Source of the DNA: a virus
DNA: 20,413 nucleotides
IMG/VR virus record: IMGVR_UViG_3300035688_000079
Span: 1-20,413 of that record
Strand: one strand, 5' to 3'
Shown here: piece by piece, positions 20,257 to 20,413 of the stretch
Layout: each line of letters begins with the position of its first letter
Numbering within the stretch: the first letter of the stretch is position 1
Made by a program: the position numbers and the translations under genes
The notes under the pieces: generated by a model
What the model was told of the DNA's origin: nothing
The model's database searches: none
Seen by the model: only the letters and a program-made list of their open reading frames with translations

Positions 20257-20413
20257 CCGTCTTCTCTTCCTTCATAATGTATTTCCGTGTCTGTTCCTCA
20301 GAACCGAGATGTTGGCACGTCTTGCAGACCCAAACGGTGATGTGGCCTTTCGGCGTCTCCACATCTCTCTTCTGGGCATGGGCTTGGTCGACAACGGACT
20401 CGCATATTCCGCA
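20246..20413 (-). CDS. Zinc-ribbon protein, N-terminus beyond the window
   Basis: The last 55 codons of a minus-strand gene are visible. They start within the window edge with CGIC and continue DVETPKGHITVWVCKTC to a charged C-terminus (EEQTRKYIMKEEKTVGR). Two CxxC pairs about 26 residues apart make a zinc ribbon. The gene overlaps the start of the next one by 11 bp, so it belongs to the same operon. The role is unknown; such ribbons commonly act in transcription or DNA binding. Confidence 0.75.
   Translation of the reverse strand, partial: CGICESVVDQAHAQKRDVETPKGHITVWVCKTCQHLGSEEQTRKYIMKEEKTVGR

Noticed and set aside
19516-20277. Long plus-strand open frame of about 250 codons
   Set aside because: It lies antisense to two well-supported minus-strand genes with ribosome-binding sites and coupled ends; its product has no recognisable features.

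Overview
The window is the structural half of the genome of a tailed double-stranded DNA virus (or provirus) that infects an archaeon. The gene order is the standard head-to-tail order of Caudoviricetes with a siphovirus-type tail. The archaeal assignment rests on GGAGG/GGTGA ribosome-binding sites combined with heavy TTG start usage, AT-rich TATA-like elements before plus-strand genes, a PEF-CTERM-like archaeal sorting tail, a Ser/Thr/Gln-rich surface protein ending in a cytoplasmic zinc ribbon, and many tiny zinc-ribbon proteins. The exact host lineage cannot be fixed from the sequence. No tRNA, rRNA, CRISPR array, integrase or host housekeeping gene was seen, and both ends cut through genes.

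Almost everything is on the minus strand and reads from the right edge to the left. Right edge to 18.8 kb: a zinc-ribbon protein (cut by the edge), two unknown soluble or amphipathic proteins, a PEF-CTERM-like surface protein and a DUF5658-like membrane protein. 18.8-16.6 kb: packaging module, with a probable small terminase (containing a perfect 10-bp inverted repeat, a pac candidate) and a large terminase split into an ATPase gene and a nuclease gene by an out-of-frame ORF. 16.6-14.5 kb: a short GtrA-like membrane protein, two very small ORFs and the portal. 14.2-10.3 kb: zinc-ribbon micro-protein, protease/scaffold with nested starts, capsid decoration protein, HK97-fold major capsid protein and head-tail connector. 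8.8-5.0 kb: a Cys-rich unknown, a DPPY methyltransferase, two small membrane proteins, tail terminator, gp10-like neck protein, tail tube, and a tail assembly chaperone with a programmed -1 frameshift. 4.7 kb to the left edge: tape measure, then a lectin/Ig/baseplate-hub fusion that runs off the window.

Three genes sit on the opposite strand as accessory 'morons' (4734-4991, 9035-10222, 14261-14509). The largest encodes a membrane-anchored surface protein. It lies in a roughly 1.5-kb cassette bounded by two exact 21-bp direct repeats. One repeat is inside the 3' end of the connector gene; the other marks a displaced, still readable second copy of that 3' end. This looks like a site-specific insertion that replaced the end of its target gene, as integrative elements do at tRNA genes, but with no recombinase inside. 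This cassette, the interrupted terminase, the frameshift site and the inverted repeat in the small terminase are the most interesting points.
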